Source of the DNA: Stutzerimonas stutzeri KOS6 | GTDB taxonomy: Bacteria; Pseudomonadota; Gammaproteobacteria; Pseudomonadales; Pseudomonadaceae | Reading direction: 5' to 3' | NCBI RefSeq assembly: GCF_000307775.2 | Contig: NZ_KK020676.1 | Location: 2,177,471 to 2,238,560, forward strand | Length of the DNA stretch: 61,090 bases | Shown: piece after piece, positions 26,664-37,894 of the stretch | Numbering within the stretch: the stretch's first letter is position 1 | Layout: every line of letters starts with the position of its first letter | Translations under genes and position numbers: made by a program | Notes under the pieces: model-generated | Database searches by the model: none | What the model was told of the DNA's origin: nothing | The model's input: the letters and a program-made list of their open reading frames with translations, nothing else

Positions 26664-27221
26664 TTATTTCTTTTCCGTGGTGCTCAGGTGAGGCCAGGCG
26701 GCCATCAGGTAATTGATCATGGACCACAGCGTCAGGCCCGCCGCGACGATCAGCAAGGCATAGCCCAGGCCAACCCACATGGTGGGCTGTGGCGGGTTCG
26801 CCAGCAGGATCACCAGCGCGACCATCTGTGCGGTTGTCTTCCATTTGCCCAGGCTAGAAACCGCCACCTGGGCTCGCGCGCCCAGTTCGGCCATCCACTC
26901 GCGCAGCGCCGACACGACGATTTCCCTGCCGATGATGATCGCGGCCGGCAAGGTCAGCCAGAGGTTCGCGTGCTCCTCGACCAGCAGCACCAACGCGACG
27001 GCCACCATCAGTTTGTCCGCGACCGGGTCGAGAAAGGCGCCGAACGGAGTGCTCTGCTGCAGTCGGCGCGCCAGATAGCCATCCAGCCAGTCGGTCAGGG
27101 CCGCCACGCTGAATACCGCGCTGGCAGCCAGATAGCTCCAGTAGAACGGGAGATAGAAAAGCAGGATGAAGATAGGTATCAGCAGCACGCGCAGTACGGT
27201 GAGCAGGTTCGGGATATTCAT
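26664..27221 (-). CDS. pgsA: Phosphatidylglycerophosphate synthase
   Basis: A 185-residue integral membrane enzyme. The CDP-alcohol phosphatidyltransferase motif D-G-x2-A-R-x8-G-x3-D-x3-D is visible as [27 protein letters not shown]. It makes phosphatidylglycerophosphate from CDP-diacylglycerol and glycerol-3-phosphate at the inner membrane. The start [16 protein letters not shown] (27221) is the family N-terminus; an upstream in-frame ATG at 27293 would add 24 unrelated residues. It follows uvrC and precedes the two tRNA genes. Confidence 0.95.
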   Translation of the reverse strand: MNIPNLLTVLRVLLIPIFILLFYLPFYWSYLAASAVFSVAALTDWLDGYLARRLQQSTPFGAFLDPVADKLMVAVALVLLVEEHANLWLTLPAAIIIGREIVVSALREWMAELGARAQVAVSSLGKWKTTAQMVALVILLANPPQPTMWVGLGYALLIVAAGLTLWSMINYLMAAWPHLSTTEKK

Positions 27222-27255
27222 CGGTACCACTGATCGAAGGAATTCGGGACACAGT

Positions 27256-29079
27256 TTACTCACTGTGCAGAGCGGCATAAATCGACTCGGCAAGCTTTTT
27301 ACTGATACCGGGCGCCTTGGCTATCTCATCGAGGCTGGCCCTGCACAGTTCCTGAAGACCGCCGAAATGCCTGAGCAGTTCGCGCCGGCGCTTCGGGCCG
27401 ATACCCGGAACATCTTCCAGCGTAGACGTCCGCCGCGTCTTGCCACGCCGCGCGCGGTGACCGGTGATGGCGAAACGGTGTGCCTCGTCACGTACCTGCT
27501 GGATCAGGTGCAGCGCCGGCGAGTCTGCTGGCAGGGTGAACTCGTGCGCCGCATCGTTGAGATAGAGCGTTTCCAGCCCGGGCTTTCGAGTCACGCCCTT
27601 GGCTACGCCGAGCAGTATGAGATCCGGCACCGCCAATTCTTCCAGCACTTCGCGGGCCATGTTGAGCTGCCCCTTGCCACCGTCGACCAGCAGGATGTCC
27701 GGCAGCTTGCCCTCCCCCTCGGCCGCCTTGCGGAAGCGTCGCGACAATGCCTGGTGCATCGCCGCATAGTCATCTCCGGCGGTCACGTCCTCGATGTTGT
27801 AGCGTCGGTAGTCCGACTTGAGCGGCCCCTCCGGACCGAATACGACGCAGGAGGCCACTGTCGCCTCGCCACTGGAATGACTGATATCGAAACATTCGAG
27901 GCGCATCGGCGGCTCGTCGAGCTCCAGTGCCTCGGCCAGCGCCTCGAAACGCGCCGACAGATGCTGACGGTTGGCCAGACGTGCCGTCAGCGCCTGTTCG
28001 GCATTGGTCAGTGCCAGCTGCTGCCAGCGCGCACGAGTACCGCGCACACGGTGGGTAATCGTCAGCTCGAGGCCTCGCAGCTCGACGATGGCATCGATCA
28101 AGGTGGCGAAGTCTTCATGCACGGCATTGACGATCAACTCGCCGGGCAGATCGCGCTCGGACGCACCCAGGTAATACTGCTCGAGAAACGCCTGCAAGAC
28201 CTCGCTGACGCTTTCCTCGATTGCGACCTGCGGGAAAAAATTCTTGCTGCCCAGCACGCGACCACCTCGCACGCTGATCAGATGTACGCAGGCCCCACCC
28301 GGACTCACCGTCGCCGCAACGATGTCGACGTCGCCGGAACCGCCTTCCATGCTCTGCTGGTCCTGAACCCGGCGCAGAATGCCGATCTGGTCGCGAATCT
28401 CGGCGGCGCGCTCGAAATCCAGGTTCATGGCGGCCTTTTCCATGTTGCGCGACAACTCTTCGGCCAGCGCATTACTGCGCCCTTCGAGGAACATCACCGA
28501 GTGCCGCACATCCTCGGCATACTCTTGCGGGTCGACCAGTTTCACGCAGGGCGCCTTGCAGCGCTTGATCTGGTATTGCAGGCAGGGCCGGGTGCGATTG
28601 CGGTAATAACTGTCCTCGCACTGACGCACGAAGAAAGCCTTCTGCAGCAGGCTGAGGCTCTCGCGAATGGCGCCGGCGCTTGGATAGGGGCCGAAATAAC
28701 GGCCGGGTTCCTTCTTCGCGCCGCGGTGGATGCTCAACCGGGGAAATTCGCCTGCCGAGAGAAATACGTACGGATAGGATTTGTCGTCACGCAGGAGGAT
28801 GTTGTAGGGCGGCCGCCACTGCTTGATCAGCGTCTGCTCGAGCAGCAGCGCCTCGGTCTCGTTCGCGGTGATGGTGGTTTCCACCTGCGCGATCTTGGCC
28901 ACCAGCGCAGCGGTTTTCGGCGCCTGTCCGGTTTTGCGGAAGTAGCTGGCCAGGCGTTTCTTGAGGTTCTTGGCCTTACCGACGTAAAGCAGTTTGGCCT
29001 GCGCATCGAACATGCGATAGACACCTGGCCGGCCACTGCAGGCCGCCAGGAACGCCGAGGAATCGAAGGTTTCTGTCAT
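27256..29079 (-). CDS. uvrC: Excinuclease ABC subunit C
   Basis: A 607-residue UvrC. Order: GIY-YIG 3'-incision domain ([20 protein letters not shown], residues 14-33), UVR domain (about 200-240), RNase-H-like 5'-incision domain ([31 protein letters not shown]) and C-terminal helix-hairpin-helix ([21 protein letters not shown]). It makes the dual incisions of nucleotide excision repair with UvrB. Its ATG overlaps the gacA stop by one base (TGATG), the classic gacA-uvrC coupling. Confidence 0.97.
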   Translation of the reverse strand: MTETFDSSAFLAACSGRPGVYRMFDAQAKLLYVGKAKNLKKRLASYFRKTGQAPKTAALVAKIAQVETTITANETEALLLEQTLIKQWRPPYNILLRDDKSYPYVFLSAGEFPRLSIHRGAKKEPGRYFGPYPSAGAIRESLSLLQKAFFVRQCEDSYYRNRTRPCLQYQIKRCKAPCVKLVDPQEYAEDVRHSVMFLEGRSNALAEELSRNMEKAAMNLDFERAAEIRDQIGILRRVQDQQSMEGGSGDVDIVAATVSPGGACVHLISVRGGRVLGSKNFFPQVAIEESVSEVLQAFLEQYYLGASERDLPGELIVNAVHEDFATLIDAIVELRGLELTITHRVRGTRARWQQLALTNAEQALTARLANRQHLSARFEALAEALELDEPPMRLECFDISHSSGEATVASCVVFGPEGPLKSDYRRYNIEDVTAGDDYAAMHQALSRRFRKAAEGEGKLPDILLVDGGKGQLNMAREVLEELAVPDLILLGVAKGVTRKPGLETLYLNDAAHEFTLPADSPALHLIQQVRDEAHRFAITGHRARRGKTRRTSTLEDVPGIGPKRRRELLRHFGGLQELCRASLDEIAKAPGISKKLAESIYAALHSE

Positions 29080-29723
29080 CAGTTGACGGTATCGACCATC
29101 CCGTGGCGAACGGCCAACAGGGCGAGTTCGACATCACTGGTAATCGACAGTTTTTCGAAAATGCGATAGCGATAGGTGTTGACCGTCTTCGGCGAGAGGC
29201 AGAGTTTGTCGGAAATGCTCTGTACCTTCTGACAGTTGGCGATCATCAATGCTATCTGGATTTCCCGCTCCGAGAGCAGGTCGAACGGCGACTCGCTGAG
29301 TTGCGGCTGGAACGACTTCAGGGCCAGCTGCTGGGCGATCTGCGGACTGATGTAGCGCTGGCCGCCGAATACCATGCGGATCGCCTGGACCATTTCCTCC
29401 AGCGCTGCGCCCTTGGTCAGATAGCCCGCCGCGCCAGCTTGCAGCAGCCTCGTGGGAAAGGGGTCTTCTTCACAAATGGTCACGGCTATGACCTTCAGGT
29501 CTGGATAGCTGCGCAGCAGCTTGCGGGTCGCCTCGAGGCCACCGATGCCCGGCATCTTGACGTCCATCAGGACGACATCGGGCTTGAGCTCCCGGGCCTT
29601 GCGGATGGCATCTTCGCCGGAGTCCGCCTGGCCCACCACCTGCAGACCGGAGATGTCCGCCAGCATGCGGCTGATGCCCGTGCGAACCAGATCGTGGTCA
29701 TCGACCACCAGCACCCTAATCAA
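29079..29723 (-). CDS. gacA: GacA/UvrY response regulator
   Basis: A 214-residue NarL/FixJ-type regulator: REC domain with phospho-acceptor D54 in [21 protein letters not shown] in KGAALEEM, and a LuxR HTH ([21 protein letters not shown] ... [17 protein letters not shown]). It is the partner of the GacS sensor and activates small RNAs that titrate RsmA/CsrA. Position directly upstream of uvrC is diagnostic. Complete. Confidence 0.96.
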   Translation of the reverse strand: MIRVLVVDDHDLVRTGISRMLADISGLQVVGQADSGEDAIRKARELKPDVVLMDVKMPGIGGLEATRKLLRSYPDLKVIAVTICEEDPFPTRLLQAGAAGYLTKGAALEEMVQAIRMVFGGQRYISPQIAQQLALKSFQPQLSESPFDLLSEREIQIALMIANCQKVQSISDKLCLSPKTVNTYRYRIFEKLSITSDVELALLAVRHGMVDTVN

Positions 29724-29929
29724 GCAGACACCTCATTGACCGTATTGAAAGCTGGCTGGCTGCTCGCTTTTTCAGGAGCGCACTCTAACAAAAAAAACAT
29801 CGATCTGGCCGATCCCGGCATAGGTAACTGACCGAGATCATGAGACTCGCGCTACAGCCGACGAACTGCATGATGAACACGGATGGACGGTCAAAGTCAT
29901 ACACCAAAGGGCTATATCTGGGGTAAGCC

Positions 29930-30646
29930 ATGCTCACGTTGATCGCCGCACTGGTGCTGACGGCGACACACCTGCTGGCCGGCAAGCTACACGAGTTGCA
30001 CAGGTTGCCGCGCAGTCGTTGGTTGTCAGCAGCCGGCGGCGTCGCCGTTGCCTATGTGTTCGTGCATCTGCTTCCGGAACTGGCACGCGGACAGCAGGTG
30101 ATGGAGGACAGCGGACTACACCCATTGCGCTACCTGGAACATCACGCTTATCTGCTGGCCTTGATCGGCCTGGCCTGCTTCTACGGACTCGAACGGCTGA
30201 TCAAGTCGCACCGCAGCGAACACCCCGACGAAGCGCCCTCGCATGCCAGCGTGTTCTGGCTGCACATCGCGGCGTTCGCCGGATACAACGCGCTGATCGG
30301 CTATGTTCTGGCGAACCGTGACCCCGGGCGAGCGCTCGAACTGATCTGGTACACCGTGGCCATGAGCCTGCACTTCATGGGCAACGATGTCGCACTTCAG
30401 CACGACCATCAACAGCTGTTCGCCCGACGCGGGCGCTGGATACTGGCGACTGCAACGCTGGTGGGCTGGGGCTTTGGAACGATCGCCGAGCTGTCCGATC
30501 TTGGCGTATCCGCCGTCACGGCATTCATCGCAGGAGCGGTCATTCTCAATGTGCTCAAGGAGGAACTGCCCTCCGAGCGAAACAGCCGCTTCGGCGCGTT
30601 CCTGCTGGGGGCGCTTGGCTACTCCTTTCTGTTGCTGCTGGCCTGA
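29930..30646 (+). CDS. Polytopic membrane protein (ZIP-like fold possible)
   Basis: A 238-residue protein with about seven or eight hydrophobic helices. Features include HLLAGKLHELHRLPRSRW, VAYVFVHLLPELARGQQVME, HHAYLLALIGLACFYGLERL and SLHFMGNDVALQHDHQQLF. The VHLLPEL and His-rich loops recall ZIP-type metal transporters, but no firm family match was possible. It is monocistronic on the plus strand between gacA and ercS, which are both on the minus strand. Confidence 0.6.
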   Translation: MLTLIAALVLTATHLLAGKLHELHRLPRSRWLSAAGGVAVAYVFVHLLPELARGQQVMEDSGLHPLRYLEHHAYLLALIGLACFYGLERLIKSHRSEHPDEAPSHASVFWLHIAAFAGYNALIGYVLANRDPGRALELIWYTVAMSLHFMGNDVALQHDHQQLFARRGRWILATATLVGWGFGTIAELSDLGVSAVTAFIAGAVILNVLKEELPSERNSRFGAFLLGALGYSFLLLLA

Positions 30647-30683
30647 GCAATCCCGGTGGCATAGCGCAGTCGACCCAGATCTA

Positions 30684-32384
30684 TCAGCCCGCTTCGGCGC
30701 CGCCGGTGCTGCCGTTGCCAGCCAGCAGATGGCTGAGTACCGAACGCATCTTGCCGGGCTTGACCGGCTTGTTCAGCACCGGCACGCCGCAGCCCTGCAA
30801 CTGCTGGCGACACTGGTCGCTGCGGTCGGCGGTAATCATCACCACCGGCAGCGTATCAGCGAAGTGCTCGCGCACCGCCAGTACGACCTCCCAACCGGTA
30901 ATACCCTGGTCGAGGTGGTAATCGGCAAGGATCGCGTCCGGCGCAACCCCGTTCAGTGCCGCCAATGCGCTCTGCTCGTCGGTGGCCGTCACTACCGTGC
31001 AGCCCCATTGCCCGAGTAGCGCGGCCATGCTGTGCAGAATGCTTTCCTCGTTGTCGATCACCAGCAGCCGCCGCCCAGGCAGCGGGTCGCCCAGTTGCGG
31101 AGCGATCACCGGTGCACTGATCCGCTCGCGAGGCACTGCCTCGGCCAAAGGCACGTCGATACTGAAAACCGAGCCGCATCCAGGCCTGGAGCGCACCAGC
31201 ACGCGGTAGTCCAGCATCTTGGCGATGCGCTCGACGATGGCCAGGCCCAGCCCTACCCCGCTGCTCTTCGCGGACTTGCCGGTCCCAAGCTGGTTGAACT
31301 CGAGGAAGATCGAGTGCAGGTCCTCCTGCGGGATACCGCGGCCGCTGTCCCAGACTTCGATCCGCAGGGTCCCGGCGCGCCGCCGCGCCCCGATCAGCAC
31401 GCTGCCGTGATCGGTATAGCGACAGGCATTGCTGAGGAAATTGCGCAGAATCCGTGTCAGCAGGCGGAAATCGCTCTTGATGGCATAACGGGGAATGTAG
31501 TGCTTCAGCTCGAGCCCTGCGGCGGCCGCTACTGGCTGAAACTCGGAAACCAGCGGCAGCAGGATGTCATCCAGTGGATAGACATCTATATCCGGCTTGA
31601 TCGCGCTCTGATCGAGCTTCGAGATGTCGAGCAGATCGGTGAGCAGATCCTCGGCGCCCTCCAACGCCTGATGGGCACGCTCGACCAGATGCTGCTCGCT
31701 CGCTGGCAGGCTGCGCTCGCGCAATGTCGAAACCAGCAGGCGAGCCGCATTGAGCGGCTGGAGAAGATCATGGCTGGCGGCGGCAAGGTATTTATCCTTG
31801 CTCAGGTTGGCCGCCTCTGCTGCATCACGAGCTTCACGCAGTTCGCAGGTGCGCTCGGCCACGCGCTGCTCAAGCTCCTCATTGAGTTGCAGCAGGCGCA
31901 GCTGCGCCAGCTTGCGTTCGGTCACATCGGCCACGAACCCTTCCACCAGGCCTTCCTCGTCCGGCTTGAGCAAGAGGTTCATCACCACATGGATGGCACT
32001 TCCATCCTTGCGTCGCAGAAGCGTCTCGTAGCCGAACAGGCCGTGTTGCCGGCTCAAGATCTGGCGAATCCGCAACAGTTCGTCCTCGCCACCGATGAAC
32101 AGGTGATGAGACAGATCGGTCAGTACCCATAGCGCCTCGTCAGGGCTGTCGTAGCCCAGCATGCGCGCCAGCGCCGGGTTCGCTGCCCGAATGCCTTCGT
32201 GCAGACTCGCCTGAAAGATGCCATGTACCGCATGCTCGAACAGCCATTTGTAGCGGTTGCGCTCGCTTTCCAGCTCTTCCAGGCGCGCCAGCAGCTCGGG
32301 GTAATGGCTTTTGCGCGCCGAATGGCTGCCGAAGCCGAGCAGTTGTGTCAGGGCCTGATGCTGGTCATCAGAGGGCTTCGGCAT
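30684..32384 (-). CDS. ercS: ErcS-type hybrid sensor histidine kinase/response regulator
   Basis: A 566-residue soluble hybrid kinase. A PAS domain (LFEHAVHGIFQASLHEGIRA), a coiled-coil linker (LNEELEQRVAERTCELREARD), HisKA (KYLAAASHDLLQPLNAARLL, His in SHDLLQP), HATPase_c (LRNFLSNACRYT, WDSGRGIPQED, GVGLGLAIVERI) and a C-terminal REC (DAILADYHLDQGITGWEVVL). No membrane segment. Location right after ercA and the pqq genes matches the ErcS kinase of the P. aeruginosa ethanol-oxidation regulon. The start MPKPSDDQHQ (32384) overlaps the ercA stop by 17 bp. Confidence 0.85.
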   Translation of the reverse strand: MPKPSDDQHQALTQLLGFGSHSARKSHYPELLARLEELESERNRYKWLFEHAVHGIFQASLHEGIRAANPALARMLGYDSPDEALWVLTDLSHHLFIGGEDELLRIRQILSRQHGLFGYETLLRRKDGSAIHVVMNLLLKPDEEGLVEGFVADVTERKLAQLRLLQLNEELEQRVAERTCELREARDAAEAANLSKDKYLAAASHDLLQPLNAARLLVSTLRERSLPASEQHLVERAHQALEGAEDLLTDLLDISKLDQSAIKPDIDVYPLDDILLPLVSEFQPVAAAAGLELKHYIPRYAIKSDFRLLTRILRNFLSNACRYTDHGSVLIGARRRAGTLRIEVWDSGRGIPQEDLHSIFLEFNQLGTGKSAKSSGVGLGLAIVERIAKMLDYRVLVRSRPGCGSVFSIDVPLAEAVPRERISAPVIAPQLGDPLPGRRLLVIDNEESILHSMAALLGQWGCTVVTATDEQSALAALNGVAPDAILADYHLDQGITGWEVVLAVREHFADTLPVVMITADRSDQCRQQLQGCGVPVLNKPVKPGKMRSVLSHLLAGNGSTGGAEAG

Positions 32385-33531
32385 AAACGACCTCGACGTC
32401 CCGCTGCGTCGACGAGCGTGGATTGGTGAGAATGCAGGGATCTTGCATCGCATGCTGCGACAGGAACGGGATATCGGAAAGGTTCACGCCGTGCAGACTG
32501 AGGGTTTCCCGGAAGCCGATTCGCTGTTTGAGATCGATCAGATGCTGCACCAGCCGCTCGCGAACCTGACGGTGACTGAGCCCGCGCGCATCGATCCCGA
32601 GTGTTTCGGCGACCATCCGATAACGCTCCGGCGCGGCGTCGTAGTTGAACGCCACCACATGCTCGATCAATACCGCGTTGCAGACGCCATGCGGCAAGTC
32701 GAGGTAGCCGCCAAGGCTATGCGACATGGCATGCACGGCGCCGAGAATCGCGTTGGAGAAGGCCAGTCCGGCCTGCATGCTGCCGAGCATGATCTGTTCG
32801 CGCAGGACGATATCCGCCGGGTTGGCGATCATCTGCACCAGGTTGCCGTTGATCAAGCGCATGGCTTCCAGCGCATGCGGATCGGTCAGCGGGCCGTGGC
32901 CGGTGGAAACGAACGCCTCGATGGCATGCACCAGCGCGTCGATACCGGTACAGGCTGAAAGGAACGGGTCCATGCTGAGCGTGGTTTCCGGATCGATCAG
33001 CGAAACATCCGGCACGGCTGCCTTGCTGACGATGGAAAACTTCATCCGTTCTTCCTGGTTGGAGATGATCACGAACTGCGAGACATCCGCCGAAGTGCCC
33101 GCGGTGGTGGGAATCAGGATCAGCGGCGGGCTCGGCACTCGGAGCGTGTCCACGCCCTCGAACTCGTAGATATGACGTCCGTGGGCGGCGACGATACCGA
33201 TGCCTTTGGCGCAGTCCATCGGGCTGCCGCCGCCGACCGCGACGATCACGTTACAGCCTTCGCTGCGATAAAGCTCCGCGCCCAGCATTACCTCTTCGCA
33301 GCGCGGATTGGGCGATACATCCGTAAACAGGCAGTGTGCGATGTTCTGTCGGTCGAGGCTTGCCTGCACATCGCCAACCCAGCCGGCCTTGACCACGCCG
33401 GGGTCGGAAACGACAAGCACCTTCCGCGCGCCGAAATTGGCGGCACAGTTACCGACGCTGTGGCGGCAGCCAGCGCCAAAGATGATTTCAGGGGATACGA
33501 ACTTGCGCTGAAGGCTGATATTCGGGCTCAT
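32368..33531 (-). CDS. ercA: ErcA iron-containing alcohol dehydrogenase
   Basis: A 387-residue Fe-type (group III) alcohol dehydrogenase. The N-terminus MSPNISLQRKFVSPEIIFGAG matches ErcA; the GGGSPMDCAKGIGI nucleotide-binding loop and metal-binding histidines in HAIEAFVSTGHGPLTDPHAL and GAVHAMSHSLGGYLDLPHGVCNAVL are present. ErcA is needed for normal regulation of ethanol oxidation in Pseudomonas. The start at 33531 is the family start; a longer frame from 33597 adds a non-conserved leader. About 110 bp separate it from pqqH, with room for a promoter. Confidence 0.9.
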   Translation of the reverse strand: MSPNISLQRKFVSPEIIFGAGCRHSVGNCAANFGARKVLVVSDPGVVKAGWVGDVQASLDRQNIAHCLFTDVSPNPRCEEVMLGAELYRSEGCNVIVAVGGGSPMDCAKGIGIVAAHGRHIYEFEGVDTLRVPSPPLILIPTTAGTSADVSQFVIISNQEERMKFSIVSKAAVPDVSLIDPETTLSMDPFLSACTGIDALVHAIEAFVSTGHGPLTDPHALEAMRLINGNLVQMIANPADIVLREQIMLGSMQAGLAFSNAILGAVHAMSHSLGGYLDLPHGVCNAVLIEHVVAFNYDAAPERYRMVAETLGIDARGLSHRQVRERLVQHLIDLKQRIGFRETLSLHGVNLSDIPFLSQHAMQDPCILTNPRSSTQRDVEVVYAEAL

Positions 33532-33639
33532 CAATGCGGCCTTTTTTATTTTTTGTAACAACGGGCACAAGCCTACTGCATTGGTTAGGTAAAGCAATGC
33601 GCCTAATGGCTGGCCGAGCCGCCCATCTAGCGCAAAGCG

Positions 33640-35565
33640 TCAGAGCAACTGCTGGTAGAAACGCCATTCGCGCTCCAGGGCGTCCGCGAGATTGCGTGCT
33701 TGGCGCAAACCATGGCGCTCCTCGGGATACAGGCGATATTCCACCTGGATTCCACGGCTACTCAACGCCGCCAGCATCGACTCGGTCTGTTCGGGCAGCA
33801 CCACGGCGTCCTGCCCCCCCTGCAGGAAGATCACCGGCGCAGCTATACGCCCGGCGTTGTGCAAGGGCGCCCGCTCAAGAAAGCGTTCCGGCACTTGCTG
33901 CGGATCGCCGATCAGCCAATCCAGGTAGTCACCCTCGAACTTGTGTGTCACCCGGCGCAGGGCCAGCGGGTCGCTGACGCCGTACAGGCTGGCGCCGCCG
34001 CGGAACAGATCGGTAGCCGCCAATGCGCTGAGTGCGGTGAAGCCACCGGCACTGGAGCCGCGGACGAACAGCCGCTGCGGATCGACCACGCCCCGCTCCA
34101 CCAGTGCCCGTGCGGCCTGACAGGCGTCTTCTACATCGACAACGCCCCACTGTTGGTGCAGGCGCTGCCGATAAGCACGCCCGAAACCACTGCTGCCGCG
34201 GTAATTGACATCCACCACGGCGAAACCACGCTGGGTCCAGAACTGGATGCGCGGATCGAACACCGGGTAGCTCGCAGACGTCGGCCCGCCATGGACGAAG
34301 ACCACCAGCGGCGGCAGAGACTCGGCCTCGCCGCGGCAGTTTGCATTGGCCGGGAGGTAGAAGAAGGCATGCGCGACTTCCCCGTGCCCGGTGGCAAATT
34401 GCAAAGCCTGTGGGCGCGACAGCTGCGTGGCCGCCAGCGGCGCCACCCCGCCCGCCAGAATCTGCACGGCACCGCTGGCCCGCTCGATGGCCAGGACAGC
34501 TGGCGTGCGCTCCGGCGAACCGGCGATGCAGAACACATAGGTCGCGTCCGCAGCCAGCTGACGGCAGCGGCTGAAGCTGGTCGCCAGCTGACGCTGGCGG
34601 CCGTCGGCTGCATGCTCGAACAACAAGCCATAGCCGCTGAGCATGTGTGTCAGCAACAGACCGCCATCGGCCAGCGGCAGGTAACTGCTGGTGCCGAGCT
34701 GCCAGGGTGCCGGGGCGCAGTCGAAATCCGTGGTTTGCGCATGGCTGGAAGGAGTCACCAGCTGTCCGCCCGCCTCGACCCAGGGTTGCCAGTACCCCTG
34801 GCGGTCACCAAGACAGAACAGGCGTCCATCAGCGGCGAAGCGTGGCTGTTGCAGGGACTCACCACCCGCAGCGCCAGCCAGGCACTGCCTGTTGCCCCAA
34901 TGCCCGTCGGGCATGCGTTCGGCGAGGCACAGGCGCGTCGAAGTCCAGGGCTGCTCGGGACGGTCCCATTCGATCCAGGCCAGCCGCCCGCCATCCGGAC
35001 TGAGGACAGGAGACGAATAAAAATCGGCCCCCTCGACCAGAACCCGACGCTCGCCGTTTGCAATGGCCGTGCTCACCAGGCGATGGACCACGCCACCCGC
35101 CTGGTGGGACTCCTCCAGCGCCACGATTGCATTGGTGTAGCGGTCATGCTGCAGGTCACCATACCTGCAAGCTGGCTGCCGGCTCAGCACTACGGGTTGC
35201 GACGCTACATCTTCGCCGAGCGCCTGCAGGTAGATCTGCTGGTCCGCTTCGTTGACGAAGGCGAGGCCCTGCTCGGTCAGGCAGAACGCACCGCCGCCAT
35301 ACTCGTAGACGCGGCTGCGCACCGAGAAGTCCACCGGGGTCAGGCAACGCGTGCTTCCGGCCCGCCAGAACCACAGCGTGCAGCGCCCGTGGGCGGGATC
35401 GTACTCGTTCCAGAACAGCCCGCCCTGCCCAGCGCGCAGCTCGGCATAGTCCTGGCTGGCTGCCGCAGCTGCCTCGGCACTCCAGCTGCTGGGCCAGAAG
35501 CCGTAAGGCAGACACTCGGCGGCTGGGTTGGCAGTCGTTGAATCGTGGCTGCTGTGCGACTTCAT
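33640..35565 (-). CDS. pqqH: PqqH-type S9 family peptidase
   Basis: A 641-residue prolyl-oligopeptidase-like protein: N-terminal beta-propeller (about residues 40-380) and C-terminal alpha/beta-hydrolase with the nucleophile in [15 protein letters not shown] (GxSxGG), the acid in [13 protein letters not shown] and His in [11 protein letters not shown]. No signal peptide. The corresponding P. aeruginosa gene (PA1990) lies at the same place after pqqE; it may help process the cross-linked PqqA peptide, but this is not proved. The start overlaps the pqqE stop (ATGA). Confidence 0.85.
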   Translation of the reverse strand: MKSHSSHDSTTANPAAECLPYGFWPSSWSAEAAAAASQDYAELRAGQGGLFWNEYDPAHGRCTLWFWRAGSTRCLTPVDFSVRSRVYEYGGGAFCLTEQGLAFVNEADQQIYLQALGEDVASQPVVLSRQPACRYGDLQHDRYTNAIVALEESHQAGGVVHRLVSTAIANGERRVLVEGADFYSSPVLSPDGGRLAWIEWDRPEQPWTSTRLCLAERMPDGHWGNRQCLAGAAGGESLQQPRFAADGRLFCLGDRQGYWQPWVEAGGQLVTPSSHAQTTDFDCAPAPWQLGTSSYLPLADGGLLLTHMLSGYGLLFEHAADGRQRQLATSFSRCRQLAADATYVFCIAGSPERTPAVLAIERASGAVQILAGGVAPLAATQLSRPQALQFATGHGEVAHAFFYLPANANCRGEAESLPPLVVFVHGGPTSASYPVFDPRIQFWTQRGFAVVDVNYRGSSGFGRAYRQRLHQQWGVVDVEDACQAARALVERGVVDPQRLFVRGSSAGGFTALSALAATDLFRGGASLYGVSDPLALRRVTHKFEGDYLDWLIGDPQQVPERFLERAPLHNAGRIAAPVIFLQGGQDAVVLPEQTESMLAALSSRGIQVEYRLYPEERHGLRQARNLADALEREWRFYQQLL

Positions 35566-36716
35566 GCCTTGAGAATCAGCCTGGAGGCCTTCTCGTTGCG
35601 CGGCTTTAGCTGATCGAGCCCCAATGCGCCGTAGTCAGCCTGATCACGGGCCGCAAGGATCTTGCCGTGATGCTCGGACTTGCTGCACACGGGGTCGGCA
35701 TTGGCGGCATCACCGGTGAGCATGAAGGCCTGGCAGCGACAGCCACCAAAATCATGCTCCTTCTCGTCGCAGCTGCGGCAGGGTTCGGGCATCCAGTCGT
35801 AGCCACGGAACTTATTGAAACCGAACGAGTGCCGCCAGATGTGCTCGATGCTGTGCTCACGTACGTTAGGGAATTCCACGGGCAATTGCCTTGCACTGTG
35901 GCAAGGCAGCGCGGTGCCGTCCGGGGTGATGTCGAGAAACAGGTTGCCCCAGCCGTTCATGCAGGCCTTCGGCCGTTCTTCGTAATAATCGGGCGTCACG
36001 AAGATCAGCTTGCACGGATGGTTTTCGGCGGCGAGCTTGTCGCGCCACTCGTTGGTGATGCGCTCGGCACGTACCAGCTGCTCCTTGCTCGGCAGCAATC
36101 CGGCGCGGTTCAGTTCGGCCCAGCCGTAGAACTGGCAGGTGGCGAGTTCGACGAAATCGGCTTCGAGCTCGATGCACAGACGAATGATCTGGTCGATGTT
36201 GTCGATGTTGTGCCGATGGGTGACGAAGTTGAGCACCATCGGGTAGCCGTGTTTCTTCACCGCCCGGGCCATTTCCAACTTGTGGGCAAAGGCCTTCTTC
36301 GAGCCGGCGAGCAGGTTGTTCACTTCTTCGTCGGCGGCCTGGAAGCTGATCTGGATATGGTCCAGGCCGGCCTCGGCGAAGCTGGCGATTTTCTCTTCGG
36401 TCAGGCCGATGCCCGAAGTGATCAGGTTGGTGTAGTAGCCGAGTCCGCGTGCAGCCTCGATCAGCTCGGCCAGGTCCTGGCGCACCAGCGGTTCGCCACC
36501 GGAGAAGCCCAGCTGTGCCGCGCCCATCTCGCGTGCCTGGCGGAACACCTCGATCCATTCGGCGGTGCTCAGCTCGTCGTGGCTGCGGGCGAAGTCCAGC
36601 GGGTTGGAGCAATACGGGCATTGCAGCGGGCAGCGATAGGTCAGCTCAGCCAGCAGCCAGAGCGGAGGGCCGGGCTCGTAGCCGGGCTTAGCGTAGCTCG
36701 ATCCAGAACCGTTCAA
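35562..36716 (-). CDS. pqqE: PqqA peptide cyclase (radical SAM)
   Basis: About 384 residues. The radical-SAM 4Fe-4S motif is [13 protein letters not shown] (CxxxCxxC), followed by [13 protein letters not shown]. The C-terminal SPASM cluster cysteines are in [29 protein letters not shown] and [10 protein letters not shown]. PqqE forms the carbon-carbon bond between the conserved Glu and Tyr of PqqA, assisted by PqqD. Start: a TTG at 36716 has GGAGG six bases upstream and lies at the position homologous to the ATG of the second pqqE (42793). An ATG at 36740 is possible but has no ribosome-binding site in register. Either way it overlaps pqqD. Confidence 0.93.
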   Translation of the reverse strand: MNGSGSSYAKPGYEPGPPLWLLAELTYRCPLQCPYCSNPLDFARSHDELSTAEWIEVFRQAREMGAAQLGFSGGEPLVRQDLAELIEAARGLGYYTNLITSGIGLTEEKIASFAEAGLDHIQISFQAADEEVNNLLAGSKKAFAHKLEMARAVKKHGYPMVLNFVTHRHNIDNIDQIIRLCIELEADFVELATCQFYGWAELNRAGLLPSKEQLVRAERITNEWRDKLAAENHPCKLIFVTPDYYEERPKACMNGWGNLFLDITPDGTALPCHSARQLPVEFPNVREHSIEHIWRHSFGFNKFRGYDWMPEPCRSCDEKEHDFGGCRCQAFMLTGDAANADPVCSKSEHHGKILAARDQADYGALGLDQLKPRNEKASRLILKA

Positions 36717-36966
36717 CGGCAACCTCCAGGAACGCGACAATATCTTCTTGAATCCCTTCAGCCTCGGGATAGCGGGCCTGCAGATCGGCGACGATGGCGC
36801 CTACGCTGCGCACGCCATCAACCTCGGTAAGAACCGCCGCAGCGCTCTCGTTGAGTTTGATCATGCCTTCGGGATAGAGCAACACATGGCAGTTCTGCGC
36901 CGGTTCCCATTGAAAGCGGAAGCCGCGGCGAAACGCCGGAACCTGGGTCAATTGGATTTCGCTCAT
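36688..36966 (-). CDS. pqqD: PQQ peptide chaperone PqqD
   Basis: A 92-residue RiPP recognition element protein: [30 protein letters not shown], then [21 protein letters not shown] and [12 protein letters not shown]. It binds PqqA and presents it to PqqE. The start [10 protein letters not shown] is at 36966. It overlaps pqqE and lies 98 bp after pqqC. Confidence 0.95.
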   Translation of the reverse strand: MSEIQLTQVPAFRRGFRFQWEPAQNCHVLLYPEGMIKLNESAAAVLTEVDGVRSVGAIVADLQARYPEAEGIQEDIVAFLEVAVERFWIELR

Positions 36967-37064
36967 GTCTTTTCTCGTCAATGGGCGGGCCGGCGTCAAT
37001 CAGGTCCTGGAGGTGGTGGGCTGAAGCCCACCCTGCTGGGCGCGGAGCCACCGTCCGGCCCTGG

Positions 37065-37817
37065 TCAGAAGCTGATTCCCTTGTGCCAGACGCGCTCGCG
37101 GGTCACGGTATGGTATGGCGGACGATCCAGCTCGTAGGCCATGCTCATCGCGTCGAGCATGCTCCAGAGTACGTCGAGCTTGAACTGCAGGATTTCCAGC
37201 ATGCGCTCCTGGGATTCGCGGGTGCGGTAGTGATCCAGGGTGATACGCAGACCATGTTCGACGTCACGACGGGCCTCTTTCAGGCGCTTGCGGAAATAGT
37301 CGTAGCCCGACGCATCAATCCATGGGTAGTGCTGCGGCCAGCTGTCCAGACGCGATTGGTGGATGGTCGGAGCGAAGAGTTCGGTCAGGGAACTGCTGGC
37401 CGCTTCCTGCCAGCAGGCACGCCGGGCGAAGTTGACGTAGGCATCCACGGCGAAACGCACGCCAGGCAGGACCAGCTCCTGCGACAGCACCTGCTCGCGA
37501 TCCAGCCCGACGGCTTCGGCCAGCCGCAACCAGGCTTCGATACCGCCCTCCTCGCCCGGTGCACCGTCGTGATCGATGATTCGCTGAATCCACTCGCGAC
37601 GCGTGTCACGGTCCGGGCAGTTGGCCATGATCGCGGCATCCTTCACCGGAATGCAGACCTGGTAATAGAAACGGTTGGCGACCCAGCCCTGGATCTGTTC
37701 ACGCGTCGCCTGCCCGGCGTACATGGCCCGATGGAACGGGTGATGGATATGGTAGTACTCGCCCTTGGCGCGTAGTGCCTGTTCGAATTCCGCAGAGCTC
37801 ATGGCTGGCAGGATCAT
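37065..37817 (-). CDS. pqqC: PQQ synthase PqqC
   Basis: A 250-residue all-helical oxidase, the family's usual length. Conserved segments are [56 protein letters not shown] and the C-terminal [16 protein letters not shown]. PqqC catalyses the last ring closure and eight-electron oxidation to PQQ without a metal. The start [13 protein letters not shown] (37817) is chosen over ATG 37802 because of its better leader, but both are possible. Confidence 0.96.
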   Translation of the reverse strand: MILPAMSSAEFEQALRAKGEYYHIHHPFHRAMYAGQATREQIQGWVANRFYYQVCIPVKDAAIMANCPDRDTRREWIQRIIDHDGAPGEEGGIEAWLRLAEAVGLDREQVLSQELVLPGVRFAVDAYVNFARRACWQEAASSSLTELFAPTIHQSRLDSWPQHYPWIDASGYDYFRKRLKEARRDVEHGLRITLDHYRTRESQERMLEILQFKLDVLWSMLDAMSMAYELDRPPYHTVTRERVWHKGISF

Positions 37818-37894
37818 GGCAGTGTCGTTCCTTTTCTTGTCGTTCCGGTGTTCGTGAAGCGGCGTGGGTGGCAGCCTGGAGCCCTCGTTCAGAG

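Noticed and set aside
27166..29169. 667-codon plus-strand frame opposite uvrC
   Set aside because: Mirror of uvrC codon structure; no start context or motif.
33700..35541. 613-codon plus-strand frame opposite pqqH
   Set aside because: Antisense artefact of a well-defined S9 peptidase gene.
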